Source: Paenibacillus sp. JQZ6Y-1
Lineage (GTDB): Bacteria; Bacillota; Bacilli; Paenibacillales; Paenibacillaceae
Direction of reading: 5' to 3'
DNA: 64,000 bases
NCBI RefSeq assembly: GCF_040719145.1
Contig: NZ_JBFDUZ010000001.1
Coordinates: 310,001 to 374,000, forward strand
Position numbers and translations under genes: made by a program. Within the stretch, counting starts at the first letter, position 1, and the number at the start of each line of letters is the position of its first letter. The notes beneath the pieces are model-generated. The model had not been told where the DNA came from. It saw nothing but the letters and a program-made list of their open reading frames with translations, and made no database searches. This document shows, piece after piece, positions 1-8,249 of the stretch.

Positions 1-1005
1 TACGATCATATCTGCGAGTAAACCCATTTGTCCAATGATGGATTCTGGATCGTAGAAGGAGAACGTGTCATACGGTAGGTCGTACACTTGACCACTTTGG
101 ACAGCGGGCAGGTTTTTCCAGATTGCGCTGTTCAGCACCGCATTTTTCTGTGCTTCTGTCGTACCATCGTTGAAGCAGATAAAGATATGATCTGCATTGG
201 CGTATTCCGGCAAGCTTTCCAATTGAATCGGCAAAATTTGCTTACCGCTATCGATCACTTCTTTTTTTACATTGTCCAGCGGCTTGAATTGTAAGCCGTC
301 GTAAAGTGCATATCCGCCGCGACCGTAGTTGTCGCCGAGAATCGAGATGTCCTTGTCACGTACGTTGATCAGCACGGCAGTTTCGCCCGGTTTGGTAACA
401 TCCTTGATCTTCTCGCGGGCTGCGCTGGCAGCTTCATCGTATTGAGTTAGCCATGCCTGCGCTTGCTGCTCACGCCCAAGCAGCTTGCCGAACAATTGGA
501 TTTCTTCTTTGGGATTGTTGTACGCCGTGTAGGGAACGTACAATGTTGGAGCGATTTTGCTGAATTGATCATATGCTTCCACATCGAAGTCGTTAATCAC
601 GATCAGATCGGGATTAAGCGAGATCACTTTTTCCATTGAAGTTGGTGCGCCGATGTCTTCGATGCCTTGTTCCTGCTCCTTCAGAAACGGGCTTCCCATC
701 CACCATTCCTTGTTGGCAGCAACTGGCTTCAGACCAAGCGCCAGCAGCGTACCATGATAATAGGTAGAAATGATGCGCTGTGGATTGGTTGGAATGGTGA
801 TGTTGCCTTTGGCGGTATCAATCGTGCGTGTTGCCGATGCGTTGCTATCGGCTGTTGTACTTGCCTCCGTGCCAGATTCTGTTGTCGTTGCTGTGCCGGA
901 TGAGGCGGTTGGAGCAGTGGACGATCCACATGCGGAGAGCAGCAGGCAGAACATCACCAACATCGCTATCATGCAGGCTGGCTTGTGAAGCAGCCGTTTA
1001 TTCAT
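1..1005 (-). CDS. Iron-siderophore ABC transporter substrate-binding lipoprotein (C-terminus outside window)
   Basis: Reading from the ATG at 1005, the protein starts with a short basic segment, a hydrophobic stretch and a lipobox ending in LLLSACGSS, so it should be lipid-anchored on the outer face of the membrane. A low-complexity Ser/Thr/Ala linker follows. The body resembles FecB/FeuA-type binding proteins: TIPTNPQRII, then LGLKPVAANK, then NPDLIVI, the usual periplasmic-binding fold for ferric siderophores. A GGGGGAA ribosome binding site lies just upstream. The gene is the next one on this strand after the AraC/Btr-like regulator, and a perfect Fur box sits in the gap, so iron repression is very likely. 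About 335 codons are visible. The true 3' end and any permease genes lie outside. The exact siderophore cannot be told. Confidence 0.9.
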   Translation of the reverse strand, partial: MNKRLLHKPACMIAMLVMFCLLLSACGSSTAPTASSGTATTTESGTEASTTADSNASATRTIDTAKGNITIPTNPQRIISTYYHGTLLALGLKPVAANKEWWMGSPFLKEQEQGIEDIGAPTSMEKVISLNPDLIVINDFDVEAYDQFSKIAPTLYVPYTAYNNPKEEIQLFGKLLGREQQAQAWLTQYDEAASAAREKIKDVTKPGETAVLINVRDKDISILGDNYGRGGYALYDGLQFKPLDNVKKEVIDSGKQILPIQLESLPEYANADHIFICFNDGTTEAQKNAVLNSAIWKNLPAVQSGQVYDLPYDTFSFYDPESIIGQMGLLADMIV

Positions 1006-1029
1006 TGTTCATTCCCCCAGTTTGCTAAT

Positions 1030-1044
1030 TGATAATGATTATCA
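1030..1044 (-). promoter_or_regulatory. Fur box
   Basis: The 15 bases TGATAATGATTATCA form a perfect 7-1-7 palindrome and match the Bacillus Fur consensus at every position. The site is 25 bases upstream of the start of the siderophore-binding lipoprotein gene and downstream of the regulator gene, so it most likely represses the lipoprotein gene when iron is plentiful. Confidence 0.9.
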
Positions 1045-1102
1045 ACCAGAATCATAACAACCCGTTACAGGGACGTCTATGGACAAACATGATCAATTTC
1101 CG

Positions 1103-3151
1103 TTACAAATATGATGCCAGACGATCCAGCCAATCCTGTAATTGCAATTGCTGGGAAAAAGGGTCAAATCCGTAGAATACATGCCGATCCATAAGGTGCA
1201 CCTTGCCCGCCTGTACCGCCGGTAATTGTTTCCATGCGGACGATTCCATTACCGAAGTAGCTCCTTGTCGCGGCTGACCATCCTGATGCTCCAGCGGATA
1301 ATGAATCACAATCATATGATCGGCAGCATATTCGTCTAATCGATGCAGCGGAACCTCGATATTGAGCAAGCCGGTATGGATCAATTGCTGACGTACCTTT
1401 TCGGGGGGATGACAACCTAGTCCGTCATAGATTAGCGGTCCGCCCATACTGCGCAGATTGCCATACACGTATACCTTTTCCGAGACGATTTTGTAAATGC
1501 CCACCGTTTCGCCCGTATCCAGCCAGTGACGTAGCTTCTGCTTGACCTGCGTCAGCATCACATCCCAGCGATCCAGCCAAACCTGCGCCTGTTCGCTGCG
1601 CTGCACACGCTCCGCAAGCCAGAGCCATTGCTGCCGCCAACTGTACTGCTCGACTGGCAAATGCTGTACCGGCGCATACTCGCTCAATAAGTCTGCATAC
1701 GGATCATTGTCATAGGTGAAGACCAGATCTGGTTGTAACGTATCTAGCAATGGCAGGGAAGGAGAGGGCATGTTAGCGATCAATTCCAGTTGATGTGCAG
1801 CGAGCGAGCCATTATCCAACAGCAACTCTGATTCCATTGCATGTCTTTGCTCCTGCCAACGACGTAGTATTTGCATATCCACATGCCCTGCTGCCGGAAC
1901 AATGCCCAGATATAACAGCATAGCAGTCAACGGCGCATTCCATGTGACATACGACTTGGGTGCTGTTCGATACTGCCGCGGCGGCATACCCAATTGCTGC
2001 TTGAATTTGCGGCTAAAATAATGCGTATCCCCATATCCACAGCGCCGCGCAATCTCATCCAGACTGGCATGGGACAATTGCAGCTCCAGCCGTGCCTGAT
2101 GCAGCCGCAATCCGCTCAAATACTGGCTGAACGAGCAGCCTTTATGACTGCGAAATGTACGCGAGAAGTGCTCTGGCGTCATGCCTGTTTTACGCGCTAG
2201 CTCGTCCCGACGTAAGTCCTCGCGGTAATGCTGTTGCACATACCTGATCATTTGCTGAAAAGAAAGCTGCTCCTCATACCTATCACTCGACGTTTCCAAC
2301 GACAGCAAATGCAGTAATTCATAAAAGCTTCGGTAACAAGCCAGCATATTCAGTGTGCGCCATGTTGGTACTGCATGCGTTATAGCCTGTTCCATCTCCT
2401 CACATAACCGCCGCATCTCCGCAGGGGAGTGGATGGATAACACAATCGCTATTCCCGCAGTATCACCATTCCTCAGTTCATCAGGCAAAAACGAAGGCAA
2501 CGTATCATTCGCCATGCTTGCATCCTTGCCTTGCTCGCCCGATATTTCCCGCAAAGCAAGCCGATACAATTCCAGCGGCTGCTGTCCTGTACCGCCAATA
2601 TGTACCCCCGCACCCGCAGGGCAAAATAGAAGCTGCGAAGCGCCCATTGTCGTCATCCGTCCGCGAATCGTCACCTGCGCTTGCCCTTTGCCTATTAACA
2701 ACAGCGTATGCTCGTCGGCTACCATCCACTCCTGTGCATCGGTCGAATGGAAATACATTTTTGTAAAAGACAATGGAATCCATGTTGTCGGTAGCATACT
2801 AAGAGTGCTTATAGCAGACTGCTGATGAATCGCAATAGTGTTGTGCAATCCAGCTTTGTCGCCATTCCTCTCCATGTCTGATAGTTCTGCCTGATCGACA
2901 TGAACGGACACGCTCGCTTGTTCCAAAACATCAGGTTGCTTCAACGCATCGATCCAATCGAACACCTGCATCTTTGTAGTGCAATGTTGTAACATTTGAC
3001 GAAGTGCTGCCGCCTGCGCATCATCCAGTTTGCCCACATAACGCACCGTTCGATGGCGCACCTTGCCATCCGCATTACGATACGATTCCACCAGCCTATA
3101 GTACGTATAAGTATCCGATCCTCGTCGAACGAGCTGCTTTTTCAAAAACAT
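1103..3151 (-). CDS. AraC-family regulator fused to a siderophore-binding domain (Btr/YbbB-like), with a transposase-like N-terminus
   Basis: The start used is the ATG at 3151, preceded by GGAGGGTGGTGGG; the frame stays open to 3214 but without a better site. Three parts are visible. Residues 1-60 (YTYYRLVESYRNADGKV, then RHRTVRYVGKLDD) resemble the N-terminus of IS1634/IS4-type transposases. The middle holds a cupin-like sensor region and an AraC double helix-turn-helix (FSRTFRSHKGCSFSQYL, then IARRCGYGDTHYFSRKFKQ). The last 270 residues are a FecB-like binding domain (LQPDLVFTYDNDP). In Bacillus, Btr uses this architecture to sense a ferric siderophore and activate its uptake genes. The siderophore-binding protein gene follows directly. 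The regulatory role is inferred from the family; the transposase-like N-terminus is unusual. Confidence 0.85.
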   Translation of the reverse strand: MFLKKQLVRRGSDTYTYYRLVESYRNADGKVRHRTVRYVGKLDDAQAAALRQMLQHCTTKMQVFDWIDALKQPDVLEQASVSVHVDQAELSDMERNGDKAGLHNTIAIHQQSAISTLSMLPTTWIPLSFTKMYFHSTDAQEWMVADEHTLLLIGKGQAQVTIRGRMTTMGASQLLFCPAGAGVHIGGTGQQPLELYRLALREISGEQGKDASMANDTLPSFLPDELRNGDTAGIAIVLSIHSPAEMRRLCEEMEQAITHAVPTWRTLNMLACYRSFYELLHLLSLETSSDRYEEQLSFQQMIRYVQQHYREDLRRDELARKTGMTPEHFSRTFRSHKGCSFSQYLSGLRLHQARLELQLSHASLDEIARRCGYGDTHYFSRKFKQQLGMPPRQYRTAPKSYVTWNAPLTAMLLYLGIVPAAGHVDMQILRRWQEQRHAMESELLLDNGSLAAHQLELIANMPSPSLPLLDTLQPDLVFTYDNDPYADLLSEYAPVQHLPVEQYSWRQQWLWLAERVQRSEQAQVWLDRWDVMLTQVKQKLRHWLDTGETVGIYKIVSEKVYVYGNLRSMGGPLIYDGLGCHPPEKVRQQLIHTGLLNIEVPLHRLDEYAADHMIVIHYPLEHQDGQPRQGATSVMESSAWKQLPAVQAGKVHLMDRHVFYGFDPFSQQLQLQDWLDRLASYL

Positions 3152-3348
3152 AATGCCCACCACCCTCCATCCACAAACAAAATAACGACCATTCTCAATC
3201 GTAGCCCTTTCCATTCTAGCAAAATTGAGGACTACAAAGATTCGTAGGGACTACACTGGTATGTTCATTTTGCCGCAAAACAGCAATCTGTGAAAGAGTT
3301 AATCTTACAAATACGCAGAGAACGAATGCAGCAAAGGAAGCAAAATGT

Positions 3349-3411
3349 CACAAACCGCTCCATATCGGCGTTTATCCACGGTGATATATTTTCCCAAACG
3401 CGCGGTTTGTG
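3349..3411. repeat. Inverted repeat with 10-bp arms
   Basis: CACAAACCGC at 3349-3358 is matched by its exact reverse complement at 3402-3411, with 43 bases between. It lies upstream of the GpsB-like gene and behind the AraC gene start. It could hold two operator half-sites or a leader hairpin; nothing decides this. Confidence 0.5.
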
Positions 3412-3478
3412 ATACATTAATAAACAGATAAAGCTGGGTTTTGCACCATGCTCAACAGGAATGAGGGGAATGAAGGAT

Positions 3479-3907
3479 ATGGCTGTAGATGAAAATTACC
3501 AACGCAAGCTGGAAGATCAGAAGCGTTTGTTCAAGCAGCTTGGCGTCAAATTCGATTCGCTTACGATTCATGAGAAGGATTTCTCGACCAAGATGAGAGG
3601 ATATTCACAGGAAGAAGTGGATTTCTTTCTGGACGATGTGATTCAGGATTATGAGCGCTTTTACAAAATTATTACCGATTTGCTAGATAAATATAACGAG
3701 CTGCAACGCCGCCAAACGTATGAAAAGGAGCGCGCTGCCGTGGAGCGTGATCGCGTATCTGCTGAGCAGGAACGTGCTACCGCTAGAGCGCGTGCATTGG
3801 AGGATGGAGTAGAGCGTAGCGTCGTGACCGATGCGATCAGCAGCTTGGAGCGCACCATCGCTCAATTGAAGTCACGTCTGGACGAGAGACGCGACAATTC
3901 GTACTGA
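3479..3907 (+). CDS. DivIVA/GpsB-family cell division protein
   Basis: The N-terminal half contains the DivIVA/GpsB lipid-binding motif: IHEKDFSTKMRGYSQEEVDF followed by FLDDVIQDYERFY. An Arg/Glu-rich coiled coil follows (residues about 75-110), then a short end, SSLERTIAQLKSRLDER, like the GpsB trimer-forming C-terminus. GpsB coordinates septal and peripheral wall synthesis at the membrane. The protein is about 40 residues longer than typical GpsB because of the charged coil. Three in-frame ATGs (3461, 3470, 3479) are possible; AGGGG sits 10 bases before the third, which is why it was chosen. A bidirectional terminator follows. Confidence 0.8.
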   Translation: MAVDENYQRKLEDQKRLFKQLGVKFDSLTIHEKDFSTKMRGYSQEEVDFFLDDVIQDYERFYKIITDLLDKYNELQRRQTYEKERAAVERDRVSAEQERATARARALEDGVERSVVTDAISSLERTIAQLKSRLDERRDNSY

Positions 3908-3931
3908 TGTCGATTGGACCTCCGTATAACG

Positions 3932-3973
3932 AAAAGGGATACCCTGTGATTCATTCACAAGGCATCCCTTTTG
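3932..3973. terminator. Bidirectional terminator
   Basis: AAAAGGGAT-ACC pairs with GGC-ATCCCTTTT across a loop, with A and T runs on the two sides. It lies between the converging GpsB-like and TetR genes. Confidence 0.85.
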
Positions 3974-3999
3974 ATTTCTTTATACTATTCCGATTCGAT

Positions 4000-4914
4000 T
4001 CAATCGGTGACTGGGCTGCTAATCTGGCGCAGATCGACGATTTGTTGCAGCTTGCGTGCATATTCCGCCAGCTCGTCATATCCGCTGATAAAGTTAAGCA
4101 AGGCGCGAATCATACCCGCGCGACGCTGCGTCCGAATGACTTCCTGCTCCAGCGAGTGCAGCACCTGCCACAGCTCCTGCTTTTCCTCGTCACTGATGGA
4201 GATGCCGTCTACATGGCGCTTGATGGCAAGCAGCAGCTCATGAATCATAATGCCTTGAAATACAGGGCTTTGCTCCACACATTCCGGTTTCATGGTGACT
4301 TTTTTCCAGTCCCAGATCGGTTTGTACTCATACTTGACCATGTTTTTTACCATCTCATCAATCAAACCAGTCAGAAAGCGCGACAGCTCCTCATGGGTCG
4401 TCTGGGGCTGCAAACCGATGACCGGCAAGAATAGATATTGCATCAGCAGCGAACGCACCATAAAGATAATATCGTACACATAGATGCTCACTTGCTCCCC
4501 ATAAATATCCGTCAAGCAATCGGTGCACCAGTGATTCGCCTGATACTCCACCTGCAAGCACGCCTGCAACAACTTCTCATTTTGCAAAATCGTCTTGTCA
4601 TGCAGCGCCATCAGAATAGAATGAATCTTACTCTCTAGCATCATGCTCAGATGTAGCTGTACAAATCCGTTCAGCTTCTGTTCTGACGTCTGCTCCATGG
4701 TGGCATACAGCCGTTCAATCCGCTCGTTGATCATACGCCCGTGCTCCAGGACGGTAGCGATCAGAACGTCTTCTTTACTCTGGAAAAACTTATAAAACGA
4801 AGCCTTCGCCATACCGCTTTCTCTAGCGATTTCGTCTACCGATGTCGCGTTATAGCCTTTTTCCGAGAAAAGCCGAACTGCCGCTTCGATGATATCCTGT
4901 TCTTTTGTCTTCAA
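4000..4914 (-). CDS. TetR/AcrR-family transcriptional regulator
   Basis: The first 50 residues are a standard TetR helix-turn-helix: EAAVRLFSEKGYNATSVDEI, then ARESGMAKASFYKFFQSKED. The ligand-binding part is long, making 304 residues where about 200 is usual, and includes ILMALHDKTILQNE. Translation starts at a TTG at 4914, supported by AGGAGG eight bases upstream. The gene lies directly downstream of the RND pump genes on the same strand, and an inverted repeat lies ahead of it, so it probably controls itself and the pump. The inducing compound is unknown. Confidence 0.9.
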   Translation of the reverse strand: MKTKEQDIIEAAVRLFSEKGYNATSVDEIARESGMAKASFYKFFQSKEDVLIATVLEHGRMINERIERLYATMEQTSEQKLNGFVQLHLSMMLESKIHSILMALHDKTILQNEKLLQACLQVEYQANHWCTDCLTDIYGEQVSIYVYDIIFMVRSLLMQYLFLPVIGLQPQTTHEELSRFLTGLIDEMVKNMVKYEYKPIWDWKKVTMKPECVEQSPVFQGIMIHELLLAIKRHVDGISISDEEKQELWQVLHSLEQEVIRTQRRAGMIRALLNFISGYDELAEYARKLQQIVDLRQISSPVTD

Positions 4915-4937
4915 GGGCGTGTCCTCCTGAATCTGAA

Positions 4938-4955
4938 GAAGGGCAGAAGCCCTTC
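4938..4955 (-). other. Leader hairpin of the TetR gene
   Basis: A 7-bp perfect stem with a four-base loop (GAAGGGC/GCCCTTC) stands a few bases ahead of the AGGAGG site of the TetR gene. No T run follows, so it reads as an mRNA leader hairpin rather than a terminator. Confidence 0.4.
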
Positions 4956-4975
4956 ATTACCAGATGAAAATGCGA

Positions 4976-5001
4976 CAAACGGACAGTTTCCCGTCCGTTT
5001 G
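4976..5001. promoter_or_regulatory. Probable TetR operator
   Basis: CAAACGGAC and GTCCGTTTG are 9-bp perfect inverted arms with 8 bases between. The position, between the pump gene end and the TetR start, suits an autoregulatory operator. Binding is inferred. Confidence 0.55.
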
Positions 5002-5126
5002 CCTGTTGTGTTACGAATTATGCGTGCATTCGTTCATCCTCTAAGAATAACTCTAGCATGCCTAATCTTCCATTGCATAGGCAAGGATCGCAGGGATGAT
5101 CGCATGTTCCTGTAACGGTCTAACCA

Positions 5127-8100
5127 TTATACTTTTGGAGCCGCATTAAGTTTCTCTAAGCGTCTTTGTTTACGTTCCATTTTGCGGATTTGGCGTTTTT
5201 CCTTCCAGCGTGCGACCACCATATAGAGAGAAGGAACGACGAACAAGGTCAAAATGGTCGAGAAGATCAGACCGAAGATAATGACGACACCGAGCGGTCG
5301 GAACAGCAGTTCACCGATGGTTGCAATCGGGATCATACCGACGATTGCAGTCAAGGAGGTGAGCAGGATCGGGCGGAAACGGGCGGAAGCTGCCAGAATG
5401 ACCGCTTCTTTCAGCTCCATACCTTCACGCCGTGCATCTTCGATAAACTCGATCAATACGATACCGTTCCGCACGACGATACCAGCGAGCGCGATAATAC
5501 CCATGACAGACATAAAGCCAATCGGTGTACGCGTCAGGAACAGACCAAGTACGCCGCCTGCTGCTGCCAGATATACAGTTGTCATAATGATCAGCGGAAT
5601 CGATAGCGAGTAGAACTGAATCACGATCAGAATGAAGATCAGGAAGACAGCAACGACGAACAGCTTACCAAGATCGCCGAATGTATCCGCTTGGTCGGAC
5701 GTTTCACCGCCAATTTCATACGTATATCCTTCAGGGAAATTCATCTGTTGCAATTTTGGTGTGATTTCTTGCATGACTTCGGTTGCGGTACGACCGTTCA
5801 CATCTGCTTCAATCGTATTGACCCGCTGTAGATTGTAGCGGTCAATTTGCTGTACGGTGAATTTCGGCTTCATTTCCACAATTTGAGACAGTGGAATTTG
5901 TGTACCCGCAGAGTTTGTTACATTCGTTTGTTGCAGCAGGGTGGTTGGGCTGGTTGTTTGCGAGCCTTTGATATACAGCTTCATATTGATCAGATCATCG
6001 CCGTTATCAAAATCGCCTACGCTCATACCGCTACCCATCATCAGCAATGTTTGGGTCAGATTGCTGTAAGTTACTTTGTAGCGATCCATCGCCTGCTTGT
6101 TGACAACAAAATCAAGTGCATAGTTATCGATGCCTAGACTATCGCTGATGCCGTACGTACCCGGCGTATCGCTAATAATCTGTTTGATTTCGTTCGATAG
6201 GGAGCGGATTTCTTCCAGATTATCGCCGAGAATACGAATCGATACTGGTTTACCGACCGAGACGCCGACTGCGGTTCCGCTAACGGACGTCTGGATACCC
6301 GGATAATCGCTTTCCAATTGATCCGACCATTTGTCGGTTGTTTGTTCCACATTCATATTATGCGCACCGGTAATGAGAATCTGTCCGGTATTCGTACCGC
6401 CACCAGCAAGTGCGCTCAGGTTAGTGAACAGCTGAGGTGCGGCGCCGCCAGAGGCATACGCCATATTTTCCACTTCTGGCTGCTTTTTGAGCCATGCTGC
6501 CATGCTGTGAACTGTTTTATCCGTTTCCTCCAGCGACGTGCCGGAAGGCATCGTGACGTTGATCGTAATCTGCGGGTCCTCGGATGTCGGGAACAGCTCG
6601 ATTGGTGTAAATGCAGCCAATCCGTACGCAAACGTACTGACGAGCAGACCGACAATCGCCACGATCAATGGACGCTTCAGCACCTTCGGCATAAGGCGAT
6701 GCGCATATCCGTTGCTGACCGCTTGAATCTGTTTGCCGAGCAAACCGGCAGGCTTGTCCACATGACGACGTCCGCGTTCCAATTGGCGCTCTTCATACCA
6801 TTGACGGAAGATCGGAATGATCGTCAGGGACATAATCATCGACGCTAGCATACAGAGTGAGATAATCGTTGGGATCGGGCGGATAAATGCACCCATATCG
6901 CCCTGTAATACCATCAGCGGCAGGAAGGCGGCAATTGTTGCCAGCGTCGCCGTAATGATGGAGATAGCGACTTCCTTGGTTCCTTTGAGTGCTGCATCGG
7001 TTGGATTTTCACCAAGCGTGGATAGTCGCCGTTCGATATTGTCGTTGACGACGACCGCGTCATCGACCAGAATCCCCAGTACGATGATCAGACCGACAAT
7101 CGTAATCTGGTTAAGCGTGATGCCGAGTTGCGGCAAGAAGATCATGCCGAGCGCAATCGAGATCGGAATAGCAAGGGCGACAAATGCCGCTGTCAGCCAG
7201 TTCATACCCAATGTACAAATCAGGATAACGGCTGCAATCGCAATCGCCATTTCTTTGATCAGGTTGTTGTAGCTTTTGTTTACCTCATCATTTTGCGCAA
7301 ACAGCGATTCAATCTTAATGTTAGCCGGTAGTGTTTTTTTCAATGTATCCATCTTGGCGGTCAGACGTTGGTTCATCGTTGGCACGTCCGAACCGGTCTG
7401 ACTGCTAATATCGAGGGAGATGGAAGGGATACCGTTGTAATAGCTCAGATATGACTCGGTCGCTTTGACCATCTGTACATCGGCAACATCTTTCAGATAT
7501 ACCGGAATACCGGCTTCGGTTTGGGAAACGACGATATTTTTGAGCGTATTATAATCGGTTGCTTTGTCGACCGTGAGCTGGTATGTACGGTCTGCATAGG
7601 TAAAGTTACCTGTCGGCACGCGGTTATTTTCCGATTGGATCGCCTGCATGACGGTTCCCCACGGAATGCCGTATTGTTGCAGCTTCGCCATATCGGCATC
7701 AATGCGTACCTGTTGATCAGGAATCCCTTGAATTTCAACATCCGTGATCCCCGGAACGGAACGCAGTTGATCACGCCATGTGTTCATCAGGTCACTCAGT
7801 CCGTAAATGTCTTCTTTCGTTTTGCCGTAGATGGCGAACGATTGGACAAAGGTCTGGGTTAGGTTATCGTTAACGACTGGCGCATCGGCATCGGCAGGCA
7901 GCTCGGCCTGCGCATCTTCCACCTTGCGGCGCAGCTCGTTCCATGTGTCCTTGGCATCTGCATTGTCTTCGGCTTGTACAGTAATGGAAGAAACGCCATT
8001 ACCAGAGGTCGAAGCAATCGTTTTTAAATCGGTCACTTCCTTGATCTTCTGCTCCAGTACTTCAGTGACCGTCTGCTCCATCAGATCAGGGCTGGCACCA

Positions 8101-8249
8101 GCGTAGGTTGTGGTGACGATGGCTGTTTTGACCACGACGTCTGGCATGAGCTGCTTCGGCAAGCCCATTAGCTGAGCGGCACCAAAGATGATCAGCATGA
8201 CGAAGAAGAGAAGGGTGATTTTACGCTTTTGAACAAAATACTTAATCAT
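5127..8249 (-). CDS. RND-family efflux pump, inner membrane transporter (SwrC/AcrB-like)
   Basis: About 1040 residues starting MIKYFVQKRKITLLFFV, the typical RND beginning with a first membrane segment. Two large extracellular porter loops and two sets of membrane helices follow, including the helix 4 region ILVDDAVVVNDNIERRL and GIIALAGIVVRNGIVLIEFI near the end. RND pumps use the proton gradient to expel amphiphiles and antibiotics; the Gram-positive SwrC/YerP exports surfactin. The start chosen is the ATG at 8249, which overlaps the end of the adaptor gene by 8 bases and has GAGG upstream; the frame is open 90 bases further but inside the adaptor gene. It forms an operon with the adaptor and probably with the TetR gene. 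Confidence 0.93.
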   Translation of the reverse strand: MIKYFVQKRKITLLFFVMLIIFGAAQLMGLPKQLMPDVVVKTAIVTTTYAGASPDLMEQTVTEVLEQKIKEVTDLKTIASTSGNGVSSITVQAEDNADAKDTWNELRRKVEDAQAELPADADAPVVNDNLTQTFVQSFAIYGKTKEDIYGLSDLMNTWRDQLRSVPGITDVEIQGIPDQQVRIDADMAKLQQYGIPWGTVMQAIQSENNRVPTGNFTYADRTYQLTVDKATDYNTLKNIVVSQTEAGIPVYLKDVADVQMVKATESYLSYYNGIPSISLDISSQTGSDVPTMNQRLTAKMDTLKKTLPANIKIESLFAQNDEVNKSYNNLIKEMAIAIAAVILICTLGMNWLTAAFVALAIPISIALGMIFLPQLGITLNQITIVGLIIVLGILVDDAVVVNDNIERRLSTLGENPTDAALKGTKEVAISIITATLATIAAFLPLMVLQGDMGAFIRPIPTIISLCMLASMIMSLTIIPIFRQWYEERQLERGRRHVDKPAGLLGKQIQAVSNGYAHRLMPKVLKRPLIVAIVGLLVSTFAYGLAAFTPIELFPTSEDPQITINVTMPSGTSLEETDKTVHSMAAWLKKQPEVENMAYASGGAAPQLFTNLSALAGGGTNTGQILITGAHNMNVEQTTDKWSDQLESDYPGIQTSVSGTAVGVSVGKPVSIRILGDNLEEIRSLSNEIKQIISDTPGTYGISDSLGIDNYALDFVVNKQAMDRYKVTYSNLTQTLLMMGSGMSVGDFDNGDDLINMKLYIKGSQTTSPTTLLQQTNVTNSAGTQIPLSQIVEMKPKFTVQQIDRYNLQRVNTIEADVNGRTATEVMQEITPKLQQMNFPEGYTYEIGGETSDQADTFGDLGKLFVVAVFLIFILIVIQFYSLSIPLIIMTTVYLAAAGGVLGLFLTRTPIGFMSVMGIIALAGIVVRNGIVLIEFIEDARREGMELKEAVILAASARFRPILLTSLTAIVGMIPIATIGELLFRPLGVVIIFGLIFSTILTLFVVPSLYMVVARWKEKRQIRKMERKQRRLEKLNAAPKV

